Shown here: positions 1-7,090 of the stretch, piece by piece
Layout of the letters: the number at the start of each line of letters is the position of its first letter
How positions within the stretch are numbered: the first letter of the stretch is position 1
Origin: Symmachiella macrocystis
GTDB taxonomy: Bacteria; Planctomycetota; Planctomycetia; Planctomycetales; Planctomycetaceae
Length of the DNA stretch: 64,000 nt
Direction of reading: 5' to 3'
Assembly (NCBI RefSeq): GCF_007860075.1
Contig: NZ_SJPP01000001.1
Location: 3,507,490 to 3,571,489 of the forward strand
Position numbers and translations under genes: made by a program
The notes under the pieces: generated by a model
The model's database searches: none
Seen by the model: only the letters and a program-made list of their open reading frames with translations
Told to the model about the DNA's origin: nothing

Positions 1-347
1 TCGACGGAATAGCCATCACGCGGTGCGACTATTTTCAGTACGCAGATTTGCCGGCTCGATTTGTGTTGCGCTAAAAATGTTTCCCCCCGCTGCCCACCAC
101 CCAAGCGATCAAGCAACAGGCAGGGACCGACGACGATTTGCCCGGGAGGGGTGGAATCCAACAAACGGGCTTGAAACGGCGTAAGTATACGAGCCTGCAA
201 CAGCGCATCGATCCACACCGAGTCAAACGCCGGCAGGTCGCGCGTGAGGCGTTGTACTTGCTTGCGGCAGCGACTGAGGTCGCGCGGCGTGCAGAGTTGA
301 TTCTCGTACAGCCGTTCGAGCAATGCTTGTGACGGTGGGTCCAACAA
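1..347 (-). CDS. Ser/Thr protein kinase, N-terminal part (cut by window edge)
   Basis: Only the first ~115 codons are inside the window; the 3' part lies before position 1. Residues 1-70 form a charged helical N-terminal extension containing ILTPFQARLL, a pattern common before the kinase domain in planctomycete Hanks-type kinases. The kinase fold then begins with the glycine-rich ATP loop LGGGQRG (residues 82-88) followed by FLA, and the ATP-anchoring lysine is in VLKIV (about residue 105). The frame is open back to a stop at 414-416 and has no ATG. I chose TTG at 347 because AAGGA lies about 10 nt upstream; other non-ATG starts up to ~413 are possible. Catalytic loop and DFG motif are not visible. 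Family call is firm, start is not. Confidence 0.75.
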   Translation of the reverse strand, partial: MLDPPSQALLERLYENQLCTPRDLSRCRKQVQRLTRDLPAFDSVWIDALLQARILTPFQARLLDSTPPGQIVVGPCLLLDRLGGGQRGETFLAQHKSSRQICVLKIVAPRDGYSV

Positions 348-650
348 CGGGCAGGCGTCCTTTTCCCGCGACGTGGGGAGTGTCGAGCTGACAATTTCGA
401 AGGTTTTCCTGAATCACGCGCAGAGTGACGTTATTGTTCCTGTCTCTCCCGCGCAGCGGAACTATGTCAGATTCATGAAATTGCCTCAAGTGCGGTCCGG
501 TTCAGGCGAGAACGCCGAATTCGGGAAACTGCCTGTAGACAGGATCGGAGTTAGCGAGCTAAGATAATACTGACCTTGAAAAATTTCCCATCTCGGCGCC
601 CTGGGCCGGGAGTTTCAGTCAACCGCGCAACCCGTGCAAAGGCTACAATC
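348..650. other. Divergent intergenic region
   Basis: This ~300-bp stretch separates the minus-strand kinase from the plus-strand Bax-inhibitor gene, so promoters for both probably lie here. I could not assign a convincing -35/-10 pair. A 64-codon open frame on the plus strand (373-567) has no recognisable product or ribosome site and is not called. Confidence 0.4.
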
Positions 651-1379
651 ATGAACCAAACCGATGATTTCGCCCCCCGCCCTCATTACGACGTCAACGA
701 CCTGTTCGCCGCCGATGCCGCGGATGAAGCCCGCGCGAAATTTTTGCGGCTGACCTACGGCCACCTGATGCTGGCGATTTTGGCCTTCATGGGGCTGACG
801 TATGTGTTTCTGAATACACAGGCCATTCTGGAACCGATGGTTCGCATGATTCAAGGCGGCCAATGGTTTATTGTATTGATTGCCTTTATGGCGGTGAGTT
901 GGATCGCGGATCGTTGGGCGCGCAGTGATACGTCGATCGGCATGCAATACCTCGGATTGGCACTCTACACGGTTGCCGAAGCCATTATTTTTGTACCGCT
1001 GTTGTACATCGCCCGAGAGACCGCCGGTCCCGATGTCATTCCCACAGCCGCAGGGCTAACGATGTTAGCGACCGCAGTATTGACCGCCGTGGTCTTTATC
1101 ACGGGTAAGGATTTTTCGTTTCTCCGTACCCTGTTAATCGTGTTGTCATTCACACTGCTAGCGGCATTTGCCGCATCCGCGTTTTTTGGACTCAACATGC
1201 CGGTCACAATGTTCGCCGGAATTGGCGTGGTGCTGGGTAGCGGCATGGTGCTCTATAGTACCTCCAACGTTTTGCATCACTACCGCACGGACCAATACGT
1301 GGCGGCTTCATTGAGTCTGTTCGCGGCGATCGCCTTGCTGTTTTGGTACATTTTGCAATTGGTCATGAGTCGTGATTAA
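651..1379 (+). CDS. Bax inhibitor-1 / YccA family membrane protein
   Basis: A 242-residue integral membrane protein with about seven hydrophobic segments (roughly 38-58, 72-88, 97-121, 132-150, 158-178, 183-203 and 219-238) after a short acidic cytoplasmic N-terminus. The segment around YTVAEAIIF and the overall spacing match the BI-1/YccA/YbhL family, whose characterised members are pH-dependent calcium-leak channels or FtsH modulators; its role here is not known. The frame extends upstream to 576, but the ATG at 651 gives the normal family N-terminus, a short polar stretch before the first helix. The gene stands alone between a divergent kinase and a CBS-domain gene. The family assignment is good; function is inferred only at family level. 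Confidence 0.85.
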   Translation: MNQTDDFAPRPHYDVNDLFAADAADEARAKFLRLTYGHLMLAILAFMGLTYVFLNTQAILEPMVRMIQGGQWFIVLIAFMAVSWIADRWARSDTSIGMQYLGLALYTVAEAIIFVPLLYIARETAGPDVIPTAAGLTMLATAVLTAVVFITGKDFSFLRTLLIVLSFTLLAAFAASAFFGLNMPVTMFAGIGVVLGSGMVLYSTSNVLHHYRTDQYVAASLSLFAAIALLFWYILQLVMSRD

Positions 1380-1624
1380 CTGTGACCTTCACGGCCATGC
1401 TGGTGAGAACCTCGAAATCCTTACTGTGAGGGAATAGGGGGAATTGCCAAAGTTATCGGATTTTTTTATTCAGTCGGACTTTCCTAAAAAGATCCAAATT
1501 GCAACAATGACCTGCTGACGCCGAAATTGACAAACCGTGTGCAACTTGCCCATGGATTTTTGGACATAACCCGTTACAATTCAATAGGTTGTCGTTCGGA
1601 GTCACGCTGCGAAAGCTGGAATCG

Positions 1625-2089
1625 ATGGACTTACGCGAAATTCTGACGACGACGCGGATTGGCCAATTGGCGATCAAGTCGGTCCCGATCTTGTCTCCGC
1701 AAGACAGCGTGCACCATGCAGCCGCTCAAATGCGAAGCCATAGCCACGGTTCGGCGCTGGTCTGTGACAACGACCGTTTGGTCGGAGTCTTTACCGAGCG
1801 CGATCTACTGCGGTGGTTAGCCGACGGTCGCTCGCTGGATGATGCCATTGCCGAAGCCATGACGGCCAACCCCCAAACGGTCACCTCAGACGACGCGCTC
1901 ATGTCGGCGATCGGTTACCTGGATCAAGGGGGGTACCGTCGGATACCCGTAGTCAACGCAGACGGCGCTCCGATTGGGATTATCGACGTGAAAACCATCG
2001 TGCATTTTTTCGTCGAGCACTTTCCCTCAGCGATTTACAATCAGTCCCCTCAGTCCAAGCAAACGACTTCAGACCGCGAAGGCGCGTGA
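1625..2089 (+). CDS. CBS-domain pair protein
   Basis: A 154-residue soluble protein made almost entirely of two CBS motifs (about residues 18-70 and 78-130), with the typical endings GVFTERDLL and PIGIIDVKTIV. CBS pairs bind adenosine nucleotides and usually sense energy state; no catalytic domain is attached. The upstream frame begins at 1589, but ATG 1625 starts just before the first CBS motif. It lies ~130 bp upstream of korA on the same strand, and a second CBS protein follows korB, so the two CBS proteins bracket the 2-oxoacid oxidoreductase genes. The link to korAB is inferred from position. Confidence 0.85.
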   Translation: MDLREILTTTRIGQLAIKSVPILSPQDSVHHAAAQMRSHSHGSALVCDNDRLVGVFTERDLLRWLADGRSLDDAIAEAMTANPQTVTSDDALMSAIGYLDQGGYRRIPVVNADGAPIGIIDVKTIVHFFVEHFPSAIYNQSPQSKQTTSDREGA

Positions 2090-2219
2090 CGAATGGCTTT
2101 GGATTCCCTCCATGATACGAATTCACGCGTTTTCCAGACCATGTCCTTAATGAACCGTTTCCCGTGGGCATAACGTTCCGGTCGGTTTGAAGAACTTAAA
2201 ATATAGGAGTGAAAAGCGA

Positions 2220-4115
2220 ATGGCTGCGACAGACGCCGCCACGTCCGAGTCCCCCGAGCAGAAGCCTCTTGAAGAGGTCGAAACAGTTGTTGTTCGATTT
2301 TGCGGAGATAGCGGCGACGGCATGCAATTGGCGGGAACACAATTAACCAACGTGTCCGCCGTATTTGGCAACGATGTGGTCACGCTTCCTGACTTTCCCG
2401 CGGAAATCCGGGCTCCTGCCGGAACGCTGGGTGGGGTGAGCGGATTCCAGATTAGCTTTTCCAGCGACGATATTTTCACTCCGGGGGACGAGGTCGATAC
2501 CCTGGTCGCCATGAACCCGGCGGCGCTGAAAACCAACATTGCTGATCTCAAACGAGGTGGGACGTTAATCGTCAATGAGGATGCTTTTGAAAAAGGCAAC
2601 CTGCAAAAGGCGCATTACGACCACAATCCGTTGGAAAACGAAGTCGAACTGTCCAAATTCCGTGTGCATAAAGTGCCTATGACACGGCTGACACGCGATT
2701 CCGTGGCTGAATTGGGACTGTCGCTGAAAATCGCGGACCGCTGTAAGAACTTTTTCGCGCTCGGTTTGGTCTTCTGGCTGTATGACCGCGACCCCAAACC
2801 GACGACCGATTGGATCACCACCAAATTTGGCAAAAATCCGGCGATCGCTCAGGCCAACATGAACGCGCTCACAGCGGGTTCCAATTATGGCTTTTCGACT
2901 GAATCGTTTACCGTCCATTATCAGGTTCCGCCGGCTAAGTTACCGCCGGGCAAGTACCGCAAAATTACCGGCAACGAAGCGACCGCCATTGGGTTGGCAA
3001 CAGCTGCGAAATTGTCGGGCAAGAAATTGTTTTATGCCGGGTACCCGATTACACCCGCCAGCGATATCTTGCACGAACTCTCGAAGTTGAAGAACTTTGG
3101 GGTACGCACCTGCCAGGTGGAAGACGAAATCGCCGCGATGACAGCTGTTGTTGGCGCCTCCTATTCCGGTGAACTAGCCGTGACCGCGAGCAGCGGACCG
3201 GGGATTTGTCTGAAAGCTGAGGCGATGGGCCTGGGCGTGATGACGGAATTGCCGATGGTGATCATCAACGTCCAACGTGGCGGACCGAGTACCGGCTTGC
3301 CCACGAAAACAGAGCAATCGGACTTGTTATTGGCCATGTACGGTCGCAACGGCGATTGTCCATTACCGATTGTGGCTGCTGCAGCACCGGCTGATTGCTT
3401 TAAGATGGCTCAAGAGGCCTTCCGTATAGCGACGGAGTTTATGACGCCGGTGATCCTATTGACCGACGGTTATATCGCCAACGGCGCCGAACCGTGGCGG
3501 ATTCCTGAGATGTCGGAGTTGCGGCCGATCGAGATTCTACATCCCGAGGGAGTGACCAACGGCGATGAGGAGAAATTTCTCCCCTATTCGCGCAACGAAA
3601 AATTGGCGCGGCCCTGGGCGATTCCGGGAACCCCGGGATTGCAACACCGCGTCGGCGGTCTGGAGAAATCCGACGGCACCGGTAACGTCGACTACTCGCC
3701 GGAAAACCATGAGCACATGGTGAAAACACGGCAGTCTAAAGTCGATGGCATCGCCAATTTCATCCCTGAACAGAGTGTCGAGGGCCCCGAGGAGGGGGAT
3801 TTGCTGGTATTGAGTTGGGGCGGAACCTACGGCTCAACACGAACCGCCGTGCGAGAATGTATGCGAGCCGGTAAATCAGTGGCGCTCGCGCATTTGCAGT
3901 ACCTCAATCCTATGCCCCGCAACTTGGGCGAAGTGATTTCGAAATACAAAAGAGTCTTAATTCCTGAATTGAACACCGGGCAACTGCGATTACTGATTCG
4001 CAGTTATTTCCTAGTTGATGCCGTGGGTTATAATAAAGTTCAGGGAAAGCCATTCTTGGTTAGCGAGTTGGTAGCCAAGATCGACGAAGTATTGGCAGAT
4101 TGTCAGGATACCTAA
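2220..4115 (+). CDS. korA: 2-oxoacid:ferredoxin oxidoreductase, fused gamma-alpha subunit
   Basis: This 631-residue protein fuses the gamma domain (GDSGDGM, residues 29-35) to the pyrimidine-binding alpha domain (beginning near residue 251, with YPITPASD near 275) and the C-terminal domain II (about 528-610, [11 protein letters not shown]). With the beta subunit 113 bp downstream it oxidatively decarboxylates a 2-oxoacid to the acyl-CoA and reduces ferredoxin. 2-oxoglutarate is the likeliest substrate for this two-subunit type, but pyruvate or branched oxoacids cannot be excluded from sequence. Start ATG 2220 is preceded by AGGAG about 11 nt upstream; the longer frame from 2187 lacks a ribosome site. 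The 7Fe ferredoxin at 17840 is a possible electron partner (inference). Confidence 0.93.
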   Translation: MAATDAATSESPEQKPLEEVETVVVRFCGDSGDGMQLAGTQLTNVSAVFGNDVVTLPDFPAEIRAPAGTLGGVSGFQISFSSDDIFTPGDEVDTLVAMNPAALKTNIADLKRGGTLIVNEDAFEKGNLQKAHYDHNPLENEVELSKFRVHKVPMTRLTRDSVAELGLSLKIADRCKNFFALGLVFWLYDRDPKPTTDWITTKFGKNPAIAQANMNALTAGSNYGFSTESFTVHYQVPPAKLPPGKYRKITGNEATAIGLATAAKLSGKKLFYAGYPITPASDILHELSKLKNFGVRTCQVEDEIAAMTAVVGASYSGELAVTASSGPGICLKAEAMGLGVMTELPMVIINVQRGGPSTGLPTKTEQSDLLLAMYGRNGDCPLPIVAAAAPADCFKMAQEAFRIATEFMTPVILLTDGYIANGAEPWRIPEMSELRPIEILHPEGVTNGDEEKFLPYSRNEKLARPWAIPGTPGLQHRVGGLEKSDGTGNVDYSPENHEHMVKTRQSKVDGIANFIPEQSVEGPEEGDLLVLSWGGTYGSTRTAVRECMRAGKSVALAHLQYLNPMPRNLGEVISKYKRVLIPELNTGQLRLLIRSYFLVDAVGYNKVQGKPFLVSELVAKIDEVLADCQDT

Positions 4116-4228
4116 ATCGCGGCTATCGAAATTCTCAACTACTAACAAGTCTATCCGATTCTTGGCCTCTTTTGAGGTCGTGATGTTGTTTGATACTGGA
4201 TAAGGCGTCTGAGAAAGTTTAATGACCA

Positions 4229-5254
4229 ATGAGCACTGATTCGTCAGCTTTGCCGGTTCTCACTGCGAAGGATTTCGCGAGTGACCAGGAACTTCGCTGG
4301 TGCCCCCGTTGCGGGGACTATTCCATCTTGGCGCAGATGAAGAAGGTTTTGCCCAAACTCGGCATTCCTAAAGAAAACTTCGTCTTCGTTTCGGGAATTG
4401 GATGCTCCAGTCGGTTCCCTTATTACATGAACACCTACGGATTCCACGGAATCCATGGACGTGCTCCCGCACTGGCCACCGGAGTGAAGGTCAGCCGGCC
4501 GGACCTGAGTGTGTGGGTCATTACCGGCGATGGCGACGCGCTCTCGATCGGCGGCAATCACTTGATGCACGCCATCCGTCGGAACATCGATCTGAAGATC
4601 ATTCTGTTCAACAACCAAATCTACGGACTAACCAAAGGGCAATACTCGCCCACCAGCCCGCTTGGTTCACGGACCAAAAGCACGCCGATGGGCTCGGTCG
4701 ATAACCCTTTAACGCCGCTGTGTGTTGCTATCGGCTCCGAAGCGACTTTCGTCGCGCGGGCCGTCGATGTCGACATTAAGGGGTTGGTCAATACGCTGGA
4801 ACGTGCCGCTGCTCACAAAGGGACTGCGTTCGTCGAAGTCTATCAGGACTGCAATGTCTTCAATCCCGGTGCGTTCGAGTATGCCACCGACAAGAAACTC
4901 AAAGAAGACAACCTGATTTATCTAGAGCACGGCAAACCGTTGATCTTTGGTAAAGATGGTCAAAAAGGGATTCGTCTCAACGAAATGAAGCCGGAGATTG
5001 TCGAACTCGGCAAGGGGATTTCCGAAGACGACCTGTTGTTCCACGATGAAAAAGCGGAAGAACCAAGCTTGGCGTTTCTGCTTTCCCGCATGCGTCATCC
5101 CGAATTCCCCGAACCGGTCGGTGTCTTTCGCGATGTCGAAAAACCAGTGTACGACGATCGGGTCAATGCCCAAGTCGACGCCGCGATTCAGGACAAAGGC
5201 GAAGGCGACCTCGAAGCCCTCTTTAACAGTGGCGATACTTGGACCGTGACCTAA
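4229..5254 (+). CDS. korB: 2-oxoacid:ferredoxin oxidoreductase, beta subunit
   Basis: A 341-residue thiamine-diphosphate-binding beta subunit. The TPP/Mg motif is visible as GDGDA (100-104) with NNQIYGLT (128-135). Four cysteines at positions expected for the single [4Fe-4S] cluster of two-subunit enzymes are present: C25 and C28 (CPRC), C59 (GIGCSSR) and C208 (YQDCNVFNPG). It lacks the extra ferredoxin domain of pyruvate:ferredoxin oxidoreductases, so electrons must leave via a separate ferredoxin. It follows korA on the same strand and is followed 69 bp later by a zinc-ribbon CBS protein. A C-terminal extension of about 100 residues after the core is acidic and charged. Enzyme class is firm; substrate is not. 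Confidence 0.93.
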   Translation: MSTDSSALPVLTAKDFASDQELRWCPRCGDYSILAQMKKVLPKLGIPKENFVFVSGIGCSSRFPYYMNTYGFHGIHGRAPALATGVKVSRPDLSVWVITGDGDALSIGGNHLMHAIRRNIDLKIILFNNQIYGLTKGQYSPTSPLGSRTKSTPMGSVDNPLTPLCVAIGSEATFVARAVDVDIKGLVNTLERAAAHKGTAFVEVYQDCNVFNPGAFEYATDKKLKEDNLIYLEHGKPLIFGKDGQKGIRLNEMKPEIVELGKGISEDDLLFHDEKAEEPSLAFLLSRMRHPEFPEPVGVFRDVEKPVYDDRVNAQVDAAIQDKGEGDLEALFNSGDTWTVT

Positions 5255-5323
5255 CCAAAATCGCGGTTTGAGCCGTAATGCGGTTTGCGATCTATTTTCC
5301 GTTCCATCACTGGGTGCGATGCC

Positions 5324-5842
5324 ATGATTTGCCCCGATTGTCACTGCGATAATATTGTCGGCGCCGATGTCTGCGAAGGTTGCGGAGCCTCACTGACTCA
5401 CCGCGAAGAGATCACCAATGCGCTCGAACGGGGAATTATCGCACATTCGGTCGACGTGCTGTGCGCGAAGCGGCCCGTTTGTGTTTCCGCAGCGACATCG
5501 GTGCGTGAAGCCATCGACTTGATGTTGAAACATCAAACCGGTGCGGTGCTGGTCGAATCCGATGGAGAAGTGGCCGGTATCTTCACTGAACGCGACGTCC
5601 TGAACGATGTGAGCCAAGATATTTCGCAAATGTCGGAAGGCTTGGAGCATCACATGACCGCCTCTCCGGAAACCATCACTAAGAACGATTCCATCGCCTA
5701 TGCCATGCATGCCATGGACGTTGGCGGGTACCGGCATCTGCCAGTCGTCGACTCGAACGGCATGCCAACTGGTATCGTCTCCGCTCGTGACATCATGCGA
5801 TTCCTCTGTGTCCGGTACGCCAATTCGCGCGACGACGAATAG
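5324..5842 (+). CDS. Zinc-ribbon plus CBS-pair protein
   Basis: A 172-residue protein that starts with a zinc ribbon (CPDC at residues 3-6 and CEGC at 17-20) and continues with two CBS motifs (about 41-100 and 107-165; GIFTERDVL and PTGIVSARDIM). ATG 5324 is chosen because it starts directly at the zinc ribbon; the frame is open upstream to 5285 but that part has no domain. The CBS part resembles the protein encoded before korA, so the korAB pair is flanked by two related nucleotide-sensing modules, one with an added metal knuckle. A regulatory role on korAB or central carbon flux is inferred from position only. Confidence 0.85.
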   Translation: MICPDCHCDNIVGADVCEGCGASLTHREEITNALERGIIAHSVDVLCAKRPVCVSAATSVREAIDLMLKHQTGAVLVESDGEVAGIFTERDVLNDVSQDISQMSEGLEHHMTASPETITKNDSIAYAMHAMDVGGYRHLPVVDSNGMPTGIVSARDIMRFLCVRYANSRDDE

Positions 5843-5870
5843 TCCGGCCGGTGTTTCGTTTTCTTTGAGC

Positions 5871-5905
5871 AAGAACCCGTTTCAAAACTCCGTTGGGCCT
5901 GCTGT
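5871..5905 (+). repeat. Partial copy of the 88-bp upstream repeat (copy C)
   Basis: The core AGAACCCGTTTCAAAAC (5872-5888) matches one end of the 88-bp element found at 11401-11488 and 14365-14452, read in the direction of the downstream gene; similarity fades after about 35 bp. As in the full copies it lies just upstream of a start codon (here 5946 or 5976). Confidence 0.55.
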
Positions 5906-5975
5906 TTGATGTCGAAATCATAACCCCGACGTGACATGTCTGCGAATGATGAAACCAGTGACAGGTGGCCAGCCT

Positions 5976-6797
5976 ATGGATCGCCCCTTACCGACGCTCC
6001 TGTTGGTTGGGAATGCCGGGCACGCGGAAATGGATTCCGTAGCTGAGACCGTGGCAACACTGGTCCCGACGAAACAGTTGTTTCGCGCTGCGGCGATCGC
6101 GGATATCGAAGCGATCCTTGCCGTTAGTGGGGCATTTCCTGATCTAGTCATCGTTTGCCAAACTTGGCCTGATGAATTCACACGTGGCGAAATCTCACAT
6201 CTGCATGAGATGTTTCCGCTGGCCACCGTCCTTTGTTGTTTCGGATCGTGGTGTGAGTCCGATGGCCGTAACCGTGATTTGTGGCCACCGGCGACCCGCA
6301 CTGCTGTGGCGGAATCAGCGGGACTGATTCGCCGGATCTGGGAAGATGCCGCTGCCGGCCGCCCCCCGTTGCCGGCCACCGCCTCGATCGAAGAGGTCTT
6401 CCAACGGCAACACGCAGGGGCAATCGGACACCTGGGACGCGCCAAAACTGGGAGTGTCCACGTCGCCTCGGCCGATCCTGCAATTCGAGCCTGGCTGAAT
6501 GACGCGTTAGTCGCTGCAAGCTTTCAAACCGCTTCCACTAAAGCGACATGGCAAGCTGCGATTTGGGATGCCCCGGTGTGGGACGACCGCGCGGCGCAGC
6601 AATTGAAACGTTTTCATGATGCTCATCCCGACCAAGGGGTCTTGGTGCTCATCGGCTCAATGCGTCCCCATCAAGCACAGCAGGCCGAGGCGTGCGGCGG
6701 AGATTGCGTGCTGCCCAAAACCGCGCCGATTGATACCATTTTAGAGAGCCTTGCCACGTTGCTGGACGACGCCGACGTGGTTCCCGCCGGTGCGTAA
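5976..6797 (+). CDS. Conserved hypothetical protein with two receiver-like halves
   Basis: A 273-residue soluble protein I do not recognise by name. Both halves read as alternating beta-strand/helix units resembling a CheY receiver: LLLVGNAG..., DLVIVCQTW... in the first half and SVHVASADPAIRAWLNDAL..., GVLVLIGS..., CVLPKTAPIDTIL in the second. The conserved phosphoacceptor aspartates are not evident, so it may be a degenerate twin receiver. Start ATG 5976 has AGGTGG 9 nt upstream; in-frame ATGs at 5946 and 5949 and a GTG at 5931 are alternatives. It follows the zinc-ribbon CBS gene by ~130 bp, with a partial repeat copy between them. Confidence 0.6.
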   Translation: MDRPLPTLLLVGNAGHAEMDSVAETVATLVPTKQLFRAAAIADIEAILAVSGAFPDLVIVCQTWPDEFTRGEISHLHEMFPLATVLCCFGSWCESDGRNRDLWPPATRTAVAESAGLIRRIWEDAAAGRPPLPATASIEEVFQRQHAGAIGHLGRAKTGSVHVASADPAIRAWLNDALVAASFQTASTKATWQAAIWDAPVWDDRAAQQLKRFHDAHPDQGVLVLIGSMRPHQAQQAEACGGDCVLPKTAPIDTILESLATLLDDADVVPAGA

Positions 6798-6874
6798 GAA
6801 CGTGCCGTCCCAGCGCACGGATTCGCATCGCTGCTTGATCTTGCCTTGCTGATTATCTCGGGCATGCAACACGG

Positions 6875-7066
6875 TTAGCTGATGGTGTACATGATGCGGA
6901 ACACGGCGTAACAGCCGGTTCCTAGTACGGTTGCGAGCAACAGCGCGATGGCCCCGATTTGGACGACCCCCCAGCCGACGCCGGCCAGGATGATCAGAAA
7001 CAGGATCCAGATACCGAGCGCGATGAGTGGCCGTTTGCGTTTACGGAGGGTATCTGTGAGTTTCAT
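6875..7066 (-). CDS. Small two-helix membrane protein
   Basis: A 63-residue protein: a short basic N-terminus (KLTDTLRKRKRP) followed by two hydrophobic helices (about 14-34 and 38-58). No family is recognised. It is convergent with the receiver-like gene and lies just downstream (24 bp) of the large PQQ fusion gene on the same strand, so it may be the last gene of that transcript. The regular amphipathic pattern argues that it is coding, but it is short and unsupported otherwise. Confidence 0.5.
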   Translation of the reverse strand: MKLTDTLRKRKRPLIALGIWILFLIILAGVGWGVVQIGAIALLLATVLGTGCYAVFRIMYTIS

Positions 7067-7090
7067 GGGCGACTCGGTGCGGGCAACAGT

